From the NCBI GenBank assembly GCA_946536315.1, contig CAMNEH010000008.1, positions 1 to 49,341 of the forward strand: a DNA stretch of 49,341 nucleotides, read 5' to 3'. The translations under genes were made by a program, and so were the position numbers. Within the stretch, counting starts at the first letter, position 1, and the number at the start of each line of letters is the position of its first letter. The DNA is from an uncultured Clostridia bacterium (GTDB lineage Bacteria; Bacillota; Clostridia; Christensenellales; Aristaeellaceae). Shown piece after piece: positions 8,671 through 16,991 of this stretch. The notes below the pieces were generated by a model. It saw nothing but the letters and a program-made list of their open reading frames with translations, did not search any database and had not been told where the DNA came from.

Positions 8671-9429
8671 TTAGCGGTTATTGCGGATAATTTCCGCAGC
8701 GAGCGCGGCGTAAGCCTGCGCGCCGAGGCTGCGCGGGTCGTACCGGCTGATGGGCTCGCCGTGGCTGGGTGCTTCGCCCAGACGCACATTGCGCGGGATC
8801 ACGCTGTGGAATACCTGCTTTTTGAAATGCTTTTTGACCTGCGCGGCGACCTGCAGGCTCAGGTTCGTGCGCCCGTCGTACATCGTCAGCAGCACACCCT
8901 CGATCTCCAGCGCAGGGTTCAGGCTGTGGCGCACGCGGCGGATGGTATCCAGCAGCGCGGTCACGCCTTCCAGCGCGTAATACTCCGCCTGAATGGGGAT
9001 CAGCACGCTCTGCGAAGCGACCAGCGCGTTAATGGTCAGCAGCCCGAGCGAGGGCGGACAGTCGATGATGATAAAGTCATACTGGTCCTTTGCCTGCGAA
9101 AGCGCGGCGCGCAGCCGGTATTCCCGGCGGTCCATGTCGATCAGCTCAACCTCCGCGCCGGCCAGGCGGATGTCCGAGGGACAGACGCTCAGCCGGTCGA
9201 TGCCGGTCTTGACGACGGTATTGGAAAACTCACACTGCATCAACAGCGCTTCGTAAAGGGTGTATTTCCCGGCGGCGGCATCAACCCCGCTGGAAGCGTT
9301 GCCCTGCGGGTCCGCGTCCACCAGCAGCACCCGCCGGCCCTGCTCGGCCAGATAGGCGCTGAGGTTGACAGCCGTCGTTGTTTTGCCCACGCCGCCCTTC
9401 TGATTGGCGACTGAAATGATTTTTCCCAT
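8671..9429 (-). CDS. parA: ParA/Soj partition ATPase
   Basis: The 252-aa protein carries the deviant Walker A motif NQKGGVGKTT at its N-terminus and the IIDCPPSLGLL Walker B region, as in Soj/ParA. It is a dimerising ATPase that binds DNA non-specifically and drives ParB-parS segregation. The start is taken at MGKIISVANQKGG, with GAGG 8 bp upstream. An alternative ATG at 9447 overlaps the preceding stop codon as ATGA and would add six residues by translational coupling; both remain possible. It is tightly linked to parB downstream and to an uncharacterised gene upstream. Confidence 0.95.
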   Translation of the reverse strand: MGKIISVANQKGGVGKTTTAVNLSAYLAEQGRRVLLVDADPQGNASSGVDAAAGKYTLYEALLMQCEFSNTVVKTGIDRLSVCPSDIRLAGAEVELIDMDRREYRLRAALSQAKDQYDFIIIDCPPSLGLLTINALVASQSVLIPIQAEYYALEGVTALLDTIRRVRHSLNPALEIEGVLLTMYDGRTNLSLQVAAQVKKHFKKQVFHSVIPRNVRLGEAPSHGEPISRYDPRSLGAQAYAALAAEIIRNNR

Positions 9430-9443
9430 CCGATTGCCTCGGT

Positions 9444-9938
9444 TCATGTGTATTCTGGACGACCCAGCCAGGATTGCCAGCGGTAAGCGGGAAAACTGCC
9501 GCGCGCCACCCGCCGCAGCGCTTTCAGCTCGTCCAGGGTTTCGTATTCCGCGTAACGCTCATACAGCGCGCGGATCGCAGAAAGGCTGGAAACCCTGACG
9601 GAATAATCGCGCAGCAGCATCAGGTGCCGCGCGTCGATCGGGAACCGTTCGAACAGCAGCCACATCATCTCGTCCGCGATGACGGCGAAATCGTCAGGCT
9701 CCATGCGTACGCGGGTCTGGTCCGGCAGCGTCACCAGGAAGGTGGCGTCCGTTTCCCGGCGCACAGCGGCGTATATCAGGCCCTCCAGTCCGTGGGACAA
9801 TTGCGTGAGGTCATCCTTGCCCGGCGTGAAGACGGAGAGCCGTCGCTGCGCCTCCGTCAGCACACGGGGCATCCGGCGCAGGAGCGTGTCTCCCAGCCAG
9901 GGCCGCAGGACTTCCGTCAGCCGTTCAAGCTCGATCAT
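9444..9938 (-). CDS. Protein of unknown function upstream of parA
   Basis: This 164-residue soluble protein is rich in Arg, Leu and Glu, mainly helical in appearance, with no signal peptide, membrane segment or Cys pattern. I recognise no family. The start is the ATG of MIELERL with GAAAGGG upstream; a TTG at 9968 in the same frame has no ribosome site. Its stop overlaps a possible parA ATG (ATGA), and it is the first gene after a good promoter, so it is co-expressed with parA, parB and pepC. A role linked to partition or the nucleoid is only a guess from location. Confidence 0.6.
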   Translation of the reverse strand: MIELERLTEVLRPWLGDTLLRRMPRVLTEAQRRLSVFTPGKDDLTQLSHGLEGLIYAAVRRETDATFLVTLPDQTRVRMEPDDFAVIADEMMWLLFERFPIDARHLMLLRDYSVRVSSLSAIRALYERYAEYETLDELKALRRVARGSFPAYRWQSWLGRPEYT

Positions 9939-9982
9939 GACGACATCCCTTTCCAGCGTGAAAGCCAAGCCGTGGCGCTATT

Positions 9983-10011
9983 AAGATAACACAGTTTGCC
10001 CCAAAAAACAA
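9983..10011 (-). promoter_or_regulatory. Promoter of the parA-parB-pepC transcript
   Basis: On the minus strand, TTGTTT (10006-10011) and TATCTT (9983-9988) are 17 bp apart, about 45 bp before the first start codon. A weak GC hairpin (10021-10033) just upstream may end the GH42 transcript. Confidence 0.55.
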
Positions 10012-10055
10012 CCTTCATCGCCGCCTCCGGCGGGGAGAAAACGGCGCGGGTCATG

Positions 10056-12083
10056 CTATTCTGTCCGCAGGACGAGTGTTTCCCACGGGGCGAGCGAAAT
10101 GTCCCCGCTCAGCGGCGCATCGTCATCGGCGCGGCGGCACGCGGGCAGGTGAAGCGCCACAGCGTGCGGGTTGCCGTTCATGAGAAACAGGAACCGTCCC
10201 TGGTCTCCGACGCGCGAGGCGCAGTCGACGCCCGTGGGCAGGCCGGACACAAGCGGCGTCAGGCCGGCGCGGGTGAGCACGTTCGCGTACAGGTCGCGCA
10301 GAAAATCCTCTCCGGTGCGGGCGGCGATGTACCAGGCGGTCCCCTGGCCGAATGCGTGCCGCGTCAGCACGGGATACCCGCGGTAAAAGTTTTCGTCGTA
10401 TATGGCCAGCGTTTCGGCGCCGCGGGGATGGATCAGAGCGGCATAATCATCGATCTGGTATGCTTTGCCCTGCCAGGTGAAGTGGTTATGCTGATCCGCG
10501 TCGAGCGCGTCCGTCTCCTCGTCCCACAGGCCGAAGACGTCTTTCAGCGGACCGGGCCAGCCGCCCAGCCAGCATGCGTCGTCCTCGTTCACCCAGCCGG
10601 AAATATAGGTGCCCACGTAGACGCCGCCCGCGTCCACGAACGCGCGCACCCGCTCGGCATAACGGTCGCGCAGCAGGTAGGTCATCGGCGCAACGACCAC
10701 GCGGTAGCGGTCCAGCGCGCAGGTCTGGTCGATCACGTCGATATCGTAGCCCAGGCCCTTCAGCGCGCGGTAGTGCGCGCACACGGTTTCCTCATAGCGC
10801 TGATTGCGGTTGTGGCCAAAGGCAGCCTGGTCGATGGCCCAGCGATTCTCCCAGTCATATACCACGGCAATGTCGCTTTCCGGCGCGCTGCCGGTCAGGG
10901 TATGAAGCGTGTCCAGACGCTTGCCGACCTCCTGCACCTCGCGAAAGACGCGCGTTTCATGCGTGCCGACATGGTCGATCACCGCGCCGTGAAATTTTTC
11001 CGAGCCGCCCTGACCCTTGCGGAACTGGAAATACTGCACGCTGTCCGAGCCGTGGGCGACGGCCTGCAGCCCCTGCAGCATCAGCACGCCGGGCTGGCGC
11101 AGGCGGTTGATCGGCTGCCAGTTGACCGCGCTGGGGGAGGATTCCATCATCATGAACGGCTTCTGCCCGCCCACGCCGCGCATCAGGTCATGCTTGAAGG
11201 CGGTCTCCATCAGCGTGCGCGCGTCACGCGCGTCGCCGGTCCAGGGCGGATAATTGTCCCAGGAAGAGACGTCCAGCTCGCGGCCCAAGCGGAAATAGTC
11301 GATGCCGGTATATGTGCCCATCAGGTTGGTGGTACAGGGCACGTCGGGCGTGATGGCCTTGAGCGGCGCGATCTCCCAGCGGTAAAAGTCGCAGAACTGA
11401 TCTGTGGTGAAGCGCCGCCAGTTGAGCGACAGCGCGGGGTTGCTGCTTTCGCCGATGGGGGAAGGGCTGTCCACGGCGTCAAACGAGGTGTACAGGTGGC
11501 TCCAGAACGTATTCCACCAGGCGCGGTTCATGTTGTCCACCGTGCCGTAGCGCCGCGCGAGCCATTCGTGAAAGCGCTGCTGGCACAGCGGGCAGTGGCA
11601 TTCGCCGCCGTATTCGTTGGAGATATGCCACAGCCCGAGCGCGGGGTGCGATCGGTAGCGCGTGGCGAGCGCGGTGTTGATGGCGCGGACCTTTTCACGG
11701 TAAACGGGGGAGGTCAGGCAGTGGTTGTGCCGGTTGCCGTACAGCTCCCGCGTCCTGTCCGCGCGCACGCGCAGCGTTTCGGGATATTTTTCAGCCATCC
11801 ACTGCGGCTTCGCGCCGCTGGGGGTCGCCAGCACGGCCTTGAGCCCGTTCGCGGCGAGCATGTCCATGACTTCGTCCAGCAGGGAAAAGTCGTATTCTCC
11901 CTCCCGGGGCTCCAACAATGCCCAGGAGAAGATGCCCACAGTCAGGGTGTTGATGCCGGCGGCTTTGGCCAGCGCCATGTCCCGGGGCCAGATTTGGTCC
12001 TTGAGGTGACGCCATTGCTCAGGATTATAATCCCCGCCGTGGAGCAGGCGGGGAAAATCCCGAATGATCGGGGGATACTGCAT
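10056..12083 (-). CDS. GH42 beta-galactosidase
   Basis: The protein (675 aa, normal for GH42) starts QYPPIIRDFPRLLHGGDYNPEQW, typical of this family. The acid/base Glu157 is in HISNEYGG, the nucleophile Glu314 in MMMESSPS, and four cysteines (122, 162, 164, 167) match the structural zinc site of GH42 enzymes. There is no signal peptide, so it works in the cytoplasm on imported galactosides such as oligosaccharides from plant galactans or milk/mucin glycans. The ATG follows AAGGAG by a short spacer. It starts 12 bp after the aquaporin stop, so the two are read together, with no sugar transporter in between. Confidence 0.93.
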   Translation of the reverse strand: MQYPPIIRDFPRLLHGGDYNPEQWRHLKDQIWPRDMALAKAAGINTLTVGIFSWALLEPREGEYDFSLLDEVMDMLAANGLKAVLATPSGAKPQWMAEKYPETLRVRADRTRELYGNRHNHCLTSPVYREKVRAINTALATRYRSHPALGLWHISNEYGGECHCPLCQQRFHEWLARRYGTVDNMNRAWWNTFWSHLYTSFDAVDSPSPIGESSNPALSLNWRRFTTDQFCDFYRWEIAPLKAITPDVPCTTNLMGTYTGIDYFRLGRELDVSSWDNYPPWTGDARDARTLMETAFKHDLMRGVGGQKPFMMMESSPSAVNWQPINRLRQPGVLMLQGLQAVAHGSDSVQYFQFRKGQGGSEKFHGAVIDHVGTHETRVFREVQEVGKRLDTLHTLTGSAPESDIAVVYDWENRWAIDQAAFGHNRNQRYEETVCAHYRALKGLGYDIDVIDQTCALDRYRVVVAPMTYLLRDRYAERVRAFVDAGGVYVGTYISGWVNEDDACWLGGWPGPLKDVFGLWDEETDALDADQHNHFTWQGKAYQIDDYAALIHPRGAETLAIYDENFYRGYPVLTRHAFGQGTAWYIAARTGEDFLRDLYANVLTRAGLTPLVSGLPTGVDCASRVGDQGRFLFLMNGNPHAVALHLPACRRADDDAPLSGDISLAPWETLVLRTE

Positions 12084-12095
12084 CTGCCGTACTCC

Positions 12096-12785
12096 TTATT
12101 TGCTTTCGAGCGCGCGGTAGACGCACGCGGCGAGGGCGGCGCCGGCCAAAGGCCCGACGATGAATACCCAAAGCGCCTGGAGCGGGTCGCTGTTGCCCGC
12201 GAACGCCGCGACGAGGGCGGGACCGAAGGAACGCGCGGGATTGACAGAGGTTCCTGTCAGGCCGATGCCCAGGATGTGCACCACGACCAGCGTGAGGCCG
12301 ATCACCAGGCCGCCGAAGGAGCCGTGGTTCGCCTTCTTGCTGGTGACGCCCAGAATGGCGAGCACAAAGATGAAGGTCAGCACGATTTCGACCACCAGGC
12401 CTGCGATCGCGCTGCCGCCGACGCCGGCCAGCCCATTGGCGCCGTAGCCGCCGGTCATATCCGTGACATGGCCCAGCCCGAAGATGAGGGCAAGGACGCC
12501 GCTGCCGGCAAGGGCGCCGACGCACTGGGAAATAACGTAACCGACGAAGTCCTTGGCGGACATGCCGCCGCTGAGCAGAACGCCCAGCGAAACCGCGGGA
12601 TTGATATGGCAGCCTGAAATGTTGCCGATGGAGTAGGCCATGGCGACGATCGTCAGGCCAAAGGCGAGGGCGGTCAACAGGTAGCCGCTGCCGCTGGCCG
12701 CGTCGCAGCCGACCAACATCGCCGTGCCGCAGCCCAGAATGACCAGTGTCGCTGTACCGATGCATTCTGCGAGATACTTTTTCAT
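12096..12785 (-). CDS. aqpZ: Aquaporin (AqpZ-like MIP channel)
   Basis: The 229-aa protein has six membrane helices and both NPA boxes: CHINPAVS in the first half and TSVNPARSFGPA in the second. A His in the fifth helix (VVVHILGIG) and the Arg after the second NPA match the narrow selectivity filter of water-specific AqpZ rather than glycerol facilitators. It should allow fast water flow across the cell membrane. The ATG is preceded by AAAGGAG, and an excellent promoter lies upstream. It is the first gene of a two-gene unit with the GH42 beta-galactosidase, an odd pairing. Confidence 0.9.
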   Translation of the reverse strand: MKKYLAECIGTATLVILGCGTAMLVGCDAASGSGYLLTALAFGLTIVAMAYSIGNISGCHINPAVSLGVLLSGGMSAKDFVGYVISQCVGALAGSGVLALIFGLGHVTDMTGGYGANGLAGVGGSAIAGLVVEIVLTFIFVLAILGVTSKKANHGSFGGLVIGLTLVVVHILGIGLTGTSVNPARSFGPALVAAFAGNSDPLQALWVFIVGPLAGAALAACVYRALESK

Positions 12786-12864
12786 GCTTGAATCTCCTTT
12801 CAGACGTTGAGGGATACAAATTCCGTTGGCGCATAAAGATCAGGGGGTTTTTGAGTACGCCATT

Positions 12865-12893
12865 ATCATACCACAGCGAAATGAAGGCGTCAA
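12865..12893 (-). promoter_or_regulatory. Promoter of aqpZ-GH42
   Basis: On the minus strand TTGACG (12888-12893) and TATGAT (12865-12870) are 17 bp apart, about 80 bp before the aqpZ ATG. Confidence 0.75.
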
Positions 12894-12908
12894 TCCGTTC
12901 CGGGGTGA

Positions 12909-12937
12909 TTGCGTTACGGCGCGATCTGTTGTATAAT
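12909..12937 (+). promoter_or_regulatory. Promoter of the secreted protein at 12983
   Basis: TTGCGT (12909-12914) and a perfect TATAAT (12932-12937) are 17 bp apart, about 45 bp before the ATG. It points away from the aqpZ promoter, and the two -35 boxes are only 15 bp apart. Confidence 0.75.
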
Positions 12938-12982
12938 AAGTAAAAAATGACGGCTGACGCCGTCTGATGGGAGGAATGAGCC

Positions 12983-13615
12983 ATGAAAAAGCAATGGTTG
13001 GCACTGCTCGTGACAGCGCTGCTGGTGGCCAGTGTCACGGCGTACGCCACTGGGCTGCCCGGGCTGGATGCGCTGACGGCCATCGCCAGGAACGCGAAAC
13101 GGACGCCCCTCACCCTGCCGGAAGTGTTTGAAATCGTTTACCGCACACCGGACGGCGAGGTCAGCCTGAGCCGCGACGCGGACGGCAACCTGACCTTCGC
13201 GGGCGGGGACGCGACGCTGATCTTCCTGAAGAACGCGGAAGACTCGTACCTGGCCGCAGAGCAGACGGATGCGGGCTATGCGCTGACGGACCTGACGCCG
13301 ATGAGCTTTGACCAGGTGAAGGAGAAGATCGCGCAGGTCTGGCGGCTGATCGAGCCGAACGAGGAGCAATCGCAGATGGCCGTGGTAGCCAGCGTGGACG
13401 GCAAGGTGCAGGTGCTGGGCCGGGACGCGACCCGCTTCCGCGAGGCGGTGCATGAGGGCACCGCGAGCGGATACGATATTCACGTGACCGGCGCGCTGTG
13501 GTATACCTTCGACCAGGAAACGGGCGTATGCCTGATGATGGAAACGGCTCCCGACGAGTCGCATGACAACGCGGAAGCCGTGTTCGAGTGTGTGAAATAC
13601 GAAATTGGGAAGTAA
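12983..13615 (+). CDS. Secreted protein of unknown function
   Basis: This 210-aa protein begins with a signal peptide (MKKQWLALLVTALLVASVTAY) and continues with an alpha/beta-looking mature region, acidic overall and with two cysteines near the end. I recognise no domain. GGAGG lies 8 bp before the ATG, and a strong promoter precedes it. It stands alone on the plus strand between two minus-strand units, and its stop is only 5 bp from the stop of the convergent fucosidase gene. Export is well supported; the role is unknown. Confidence 0.7.
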   Translation: MKKQWLALLVTALLVASVTAYATGLPGLDALTAIARNAKRTPLTLPEVFEIVYRTPDGEVSLSRDADGNLTFAGGDATLIFLKNAEDSYLAAEQTDAGYALTDLTPMSFDQVKEKIAQVWRLIEPNEEQSQMAVVASVDGKVQVLGRDATRFREAVHEGTASGYDIHVTGALWYTFDQETGVCLMMETAPDESHDNAEAVFECVKYEIGK

Positions 13616-13620
13616 ACGAA

Positions 13621-15099
13621 TTATTGTTCCAGCTTGAATACGACAGGCATCGTTCCGCCGGGGGCTGTTCTGAGTGACAGCCCTTTTTCCGTGCGCTCCC
13701 AGCGCACCTCCGTGCCGTCCGGACGCGTGACGCGCAGGATCGGGCGATGCAGGCCGTCAAAGGCGGGCTCGGCCGTCGTGCGGAAGGTGCGCACCAGGTA
13801 AGCCCCGTCGTCAGACGGCGCCAGGGCGGTCACATAGATCGCCGCGCCCTTCCGCGTGAAACGGAAGTCTTCGGAGGTGAAGGCCTTTCGTTCGCCGTCG
13901 GTGAAAAAGCCGCTTTTGATCTGGGTCGGGCCTTCGCCGTACAGCCGCCAAGGCCGTGTGCCGTATACCGCCTCGCCGTTGACGCGCAGGAACGCGCCGA
14001 TGCCGCGCAGAATGTCCAGATCCTGCTCCCCGATCGTTCCGTCGGCGCGCGGACCGACGTTCAGCAGCAAGTTGCCGTTTTTGCTGACGATGTCCATCAG
14101 GTCGCAGACGATGCCGGCGGCGTCACGGTACTGGTTGCCATCGGTATAGCACCAGGAATTCAGCGCGCAGGCCATGTCAGTCTGCCATGGCGTGGCCTGG
14201 ATATCGGCCAGCTGCCCGCGCTCCACATCCGGCAGCGCGCTGCCATAAACGAACGCGTCGTGCTTGTAGGCAATGACCGGCGTAAAGCCCGCCCGCAAAG
14301 AGGCGTTATAGTAATACGCTGCGAAGCGCTGCAGGTAGGGCGTGAATGCGACGTGCTGGATCCACCAGTCAAAATAGAGCAGTCGGGGCTGGTAACGGTC
14401 CACCAGCTCCACGGTGCGCAGCAGCCAGTCATCCAGGTATTCCTCGCTCGGCGCGGGCTGGCTCGCGATGTCCATATGCGCCGCCTCCGGCATGGACGGC
14501 CAGTAAAAATCGCCCTGGCGCAGCGGCTCGCGGACGTCGGAATCGAACGTCTTTCCGTGACTCATGAACCACCAGTGCTCCGCGCGGTGCGAGGAGGCGC
14601 AGGGGATCAGGCCCGCGCGTCGGGCTGCGCCGTGCAGTTCGCCCAGGATGTCCCGCTTCGGCCCCATCTGCGCCGCGTTGTAATCAGACAGCGCGCTCTT
14701 GTACATCTGAAAGCCGTCGTGGTGTTCCGCCACGGGCACGTAATACTTCGCGCCGGCGTCGCGGAAGGCGTCGGCCCAGACGTCCGCGTCAAAGCGCGGC
14801 GCGGTGAACAGCGGAATAAAATCCTTATACCCAAAATCCTTCTGCGGGCCGTAGGTCGCCACATGATGCCGGTAGGCTTCCGTTCCGGCGATGTACATAT
14901 TGCGTGAGTACCACTCATTGTCGTGCTCGGGCACTGTGTAGAGCCCCCAATGCGTGAAGATGCCAAACTTCGCGTCGCGGTACCAGTCCGGCGCCTGCCA
15001 TTGGGTAAGGCTGTCCCAGTCAGGGCGATAGGGCCCCTCGTCGATCACCTGCTGGATGCGCCTGAGCGCCGCCTGACGGGTCGCTTCGGTATAGGCCAT
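13621..15099 (-). CDS. GH29 alpha-L-fucosidase
   Basis: The 492-aa protein shows the GH29 hallmarks KFGIFTHWGLYTVPE (residues 44-58), PVAEHHDGF (122-130) and the nucleophile strand RLLYFDWWIQH with Asp244. A C-terminal beta-sandwich follows. There is no signal peptide, so it cleaves fucose from imported oligosaccharides in the cytoplasm. Whether it prefers alpha-1,2 or the branched alpha-1,3/1,4 linkages cannot be read reliably. AAAGGAG precedes the ATG. It begins 27 bp after the D-amino-acid transaminase stop and is probably the last gene of the long minus-strand run. Confidence 0.92.
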   Translation of the reverse strand: MAYTEATRQAALRRIQQVIDEGPYRPDWDSLTQWQAPDWYRDAKFGIFTHWGLYTVPEHDNEWYSRNMYIAGTEAYRHHVATYGPQKDFGYKDFIPLFTAPRFDADVWADAFRDAGAKYYVPVAEHHDGFQMYKSALSDYNAAQMGPKRDILGELHGAARRAGLIPCASSHRAEHWWFMSHGKTFDSDVREPLRQGDFYWPSMPEAAHMDIASQPAPSEEYLDDWLLRTVELVDRYQPRLLYFDWWIQHVAFTPYLQRFAAYYYNASLRAGFTPVIAYKHDAFVYGSALPDVERGQLADIQATPWQTDMACALNSWCYTDGNQYRDAAGIVCDLMDIVSKNGNLLLNVGPRADGTIGEQDLDILRGIGAFLRVNGEAVYGTRPWRLYGEGPTQIKSGFFTDGERKAFTSEDFRFTRKGAAIYVTALAPSDDGAYLVRTFRTTAEPAFDGLHRPILRVTRPDGTEVRWERTEKGLSLRTAPGGTMPVVFKLEQ

Positions 15100-15126
15100 G
15101 GTCTGTGCTCCTTTCCTGGCGGTGGG

Positions 15127-15966
15127 TTATTCTGTTTCCGCCGCGTATTCACGGTAGATTTCGTCATGCAGACGGCGGTAGGTTTCCGGCGCCTTCAGCC
15201 CGGCCGGAACGCCGTCCACCTGACCGGCTCGCAGGCACAGCGCGGACGAGCTGCTGGTGATGATTTCGTCCGCGGAGTTCAGGTCGGGCAGGAAAAACGC
15301 TTCCTCGCGAACGGGAATGTCCAGGCGGCGGCAGGCCCGGATCAGCCGCGCCCGGGCGATGCCAGGCAGGATCAGGCGATCCGTCGGGGCGGTCCACAGC
15401 GTGCCGTCCCGCAGGATATGCACGTTGCTGTGCGCGCACTCCGTCACCCGGCCGCCTGGACGGAAGAATACCGCCTCGTAGCAATGGGCCTCGGCGGCCT
15501 TCTGCGCTGCCATCACCGAGGGAATCAGGTTCAGCGTTTTGATGTCGCAGTGCAGGAAGCGCGTGTCCTCCACAGTGATCAGGCCGATGGGCTCCTCGCG
15601 GTCCAGTACGGTCCTGGGCGTCATGGTGACCCACAGGTTGGGCGCGCAGGCGGGGTAGGCGTGACCGCGGGGACCCGCGCCGCGCGTCAGCTGATAGTAT
15701 ACGAAGAGGTCGCCGGTATCCATTTTCCCCACCAGCTCATTCAGCAGGGCCTTCAGCTCGTCCCTGGAAAAGGGTGGGCGCATTTCGAGCATCGCCGCGC
15801 TGTTGAAAAAGCGGTCGATATGCTCGTCCAGCGCAAACAGGTGGCCGTGACGGCACATTTGCGCGTCATACACGCCGTCGCCGAACCAGCAGGCGCGGTC
15901 GTTCATTGGCACGGTCATCTCGCTCAGCTCGCCGACCCTGCCGTTGTAATAGCCGAGTTCTTTCAT
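15127..15966 (-). CDS. dat: D-amino-acid (D-alanine) transaminase, class IV
   Basis: The 279-aa protein is a fold-type IV PLP aminotransferase. It matches D-alanine aminotransferase more than branched-chain enzymes: WFGDGVYDAQM, DEHIDRFF, the TRGAGPRGHAYP loop whose Arg and His bind the substrate carboxylate, and CDIKTLNLIPSV with Lys143 for PLP. It moves the amino group between D-alanine (or other D-amino acids) and 2-oxoglutarate, giving D-glutamate and pyruvate. The start at 15966 has GGAAGGAG upstream and overlaps the stop of the DmpA-type gene as ATGA; the frame is open further upstream, but only inside that gene. Confidence 0.85.
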   Translation of the reverse strand: MKELGYYNGRVGELSEMTVPMNDRACWFGDGVYDAQMCRHGHLFALDEHIDRFFNSAAMLEMRPPFSRDELKALLNELVGKMDTGDLFVYYQLTRGAGPRGHAYPACAPNLWVTMTPRTVLDREEPIGLITVEDTRFLHCDIKTLNLIPSVMAAQKAAEAHCYEAVFFRPGGRVTECAHSNVHILRDGTLWTAPTDRLILPGIARARLIRACRRLDIPVREEAFFLPDLNSADEIITSSSSALCLRAGQVDGVPAGLKAPETYRRLHDEIYREYAAETE

Positions 15967-16991
15967 GTGCGTTCTCCTTCCGCCGGACGAAGTGTTTCTC
16001 TCGGTGGGGTTTCCTTCAATGAGGTTTCTCGCAATGAGAGCAGGGGCCGGCCGTCCAGTGTCCGGTCCGGCGCGGCGTGCCACATGGATTGCAGAATAGC
16101 CTCCTCCGCGCACTCGCCCGCGGCGCGGAAGGGCAGGTCCAGCAGGTCCTCCCGGAGGGCCTGAATCGATTGAAAGCTGCCGTGCGCCTGCGGCCGTGCG
16201 GTGGTGAAGCCAACGGCGATCTCGCCGCTGCCGTGGCCGATGTACGAGCCAAGCCGCGCCATGCCGACGGACGTCCGCCGGAGGATGCGCTTGAGCTGCC
16301 TCGAAGAGACCGGCAGGTCCGTCGCGACGACGAGGATGATGCTGCCCTGGTCGCTGGGGGACAGTCCGTCCGGCAGCGCCGTGGGCCGGAAATCGGCTGA
16401 CGCGCCGTAATTGGACTGTACCAGCACGCCCAGCGTATAGTCTGTGCCGTCGACGGTCATCACGCGGGACGAGGAGCCGATGCCGCCCTTCATCCCGTAG
16501 CAGACGGTGCCGCGGCCGGCGCCGACCGCGCCCTGCGAGAAATCAGCGGACGCTGATTCCAGCGCGGCAAACACCTCCCGCTCGCCGACGGGCCGGCGGG
16601 CGATGCGGCTCAGGCGGCTGTCGTTGCATTCGCAGACGACGGGGTTGACGGAGGTCAGGGCCACCTGATCGCGCGCGCAGATCCGCAGCATATAGCTGAC
16701 GATCGCATCGTGAACCTTGCCGACGTTCAGGGTGTTGGTCAGGGCAATCGGGGTTTCCAGGGTGCCCAGCTCGTCCACCTGGACCAGTCCGAGCGTTTTG
16801 CCGTAGCCGTTGAACACCGCCGAGGCGGCGATCAGCTTGTCCGTAAATGGGTTTTCCCGCGGCGGTACGATGACGGTCACGCCGGTGTGGCAGTCGCCCT
16901 CGTCGACGGTCGCGTGGCCCACGCGCACGCCGGGCACATCGCTCAACAGGTTCTTCGGTCCGTGGGGCAGGCGGCCGATCGGGAAAATCAT
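15963..16991 (-). CDS. P1/S58 family aminopeptidase (DmpA/BapA type)
   Basis: The 342-aa protein belongs to the self-cleaving N-terminal-nucleophile peptidases DmpA/BapA. Family marks are DVPGVRVGHATV near the start, ALTNTLNVGKVHDA, GAVGAGRGTVCYGMKGGIG and the expected cleavage site QG/SIILVVATDLP, which makes Ser217 the likely nucleophile of the small chain. DmpA releases N-terminal L-residues from peptides and D-residues from amides and esters; relatives take beta-amino acids. GGAGG lies 9 bp before the ATG. It overlaps the methyltransferase upstream and the D-amino-acid transaminase downstream by 4 bp each, which suggests coupled translation and a shared role in D-amino-acid handling. Confidence 0.88.
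   Translation of the reverse strand: MIFPIGRLPHGPKNLLSDVPGVRVGHATVDEGDCHTGVTVIVPPRENPFTDKLIAASAVFNGYGKTLGLVQVDELGTLETPIALTNTLNVGKVHDAIVSYMLRICARDQVALTSVNPVVCECNDSRLSRIARRPVGEREVFAALESASADFSQGAVGAGRGTVCYGMKGGIGSSSRVMTVDGTDYTLGVLVQSNYGASADFRPTALPDGLSPSDQGSIILVVATDLPVSSRQLKRILRRTSVGMARLGSYIGHGSGEIAVGFTTARPQAHGSFQSIQALREDLLDLPFRAAGECAEEAILQSMWHAAPDRTLDGRPLLSLRETSLKETPPRETLRPAEGERT

Noticed and set aside
7798-9429. parS site near parA/parB
   Set aside because: I looked for the TGTTTCACGTGAAACA type palindrome and close variants by eye and saw none; an absence by eye is not proof.
9996-12617. An 873-codon plus-strand ORF opposite the GH42 and aquaporin genes
   Set aside because: It is antisense to two well-supported genes, is rich in Arg, Ala, Val and His as expected for a GC-rich shadow frame, and has no recognisable domain or ribosome site.
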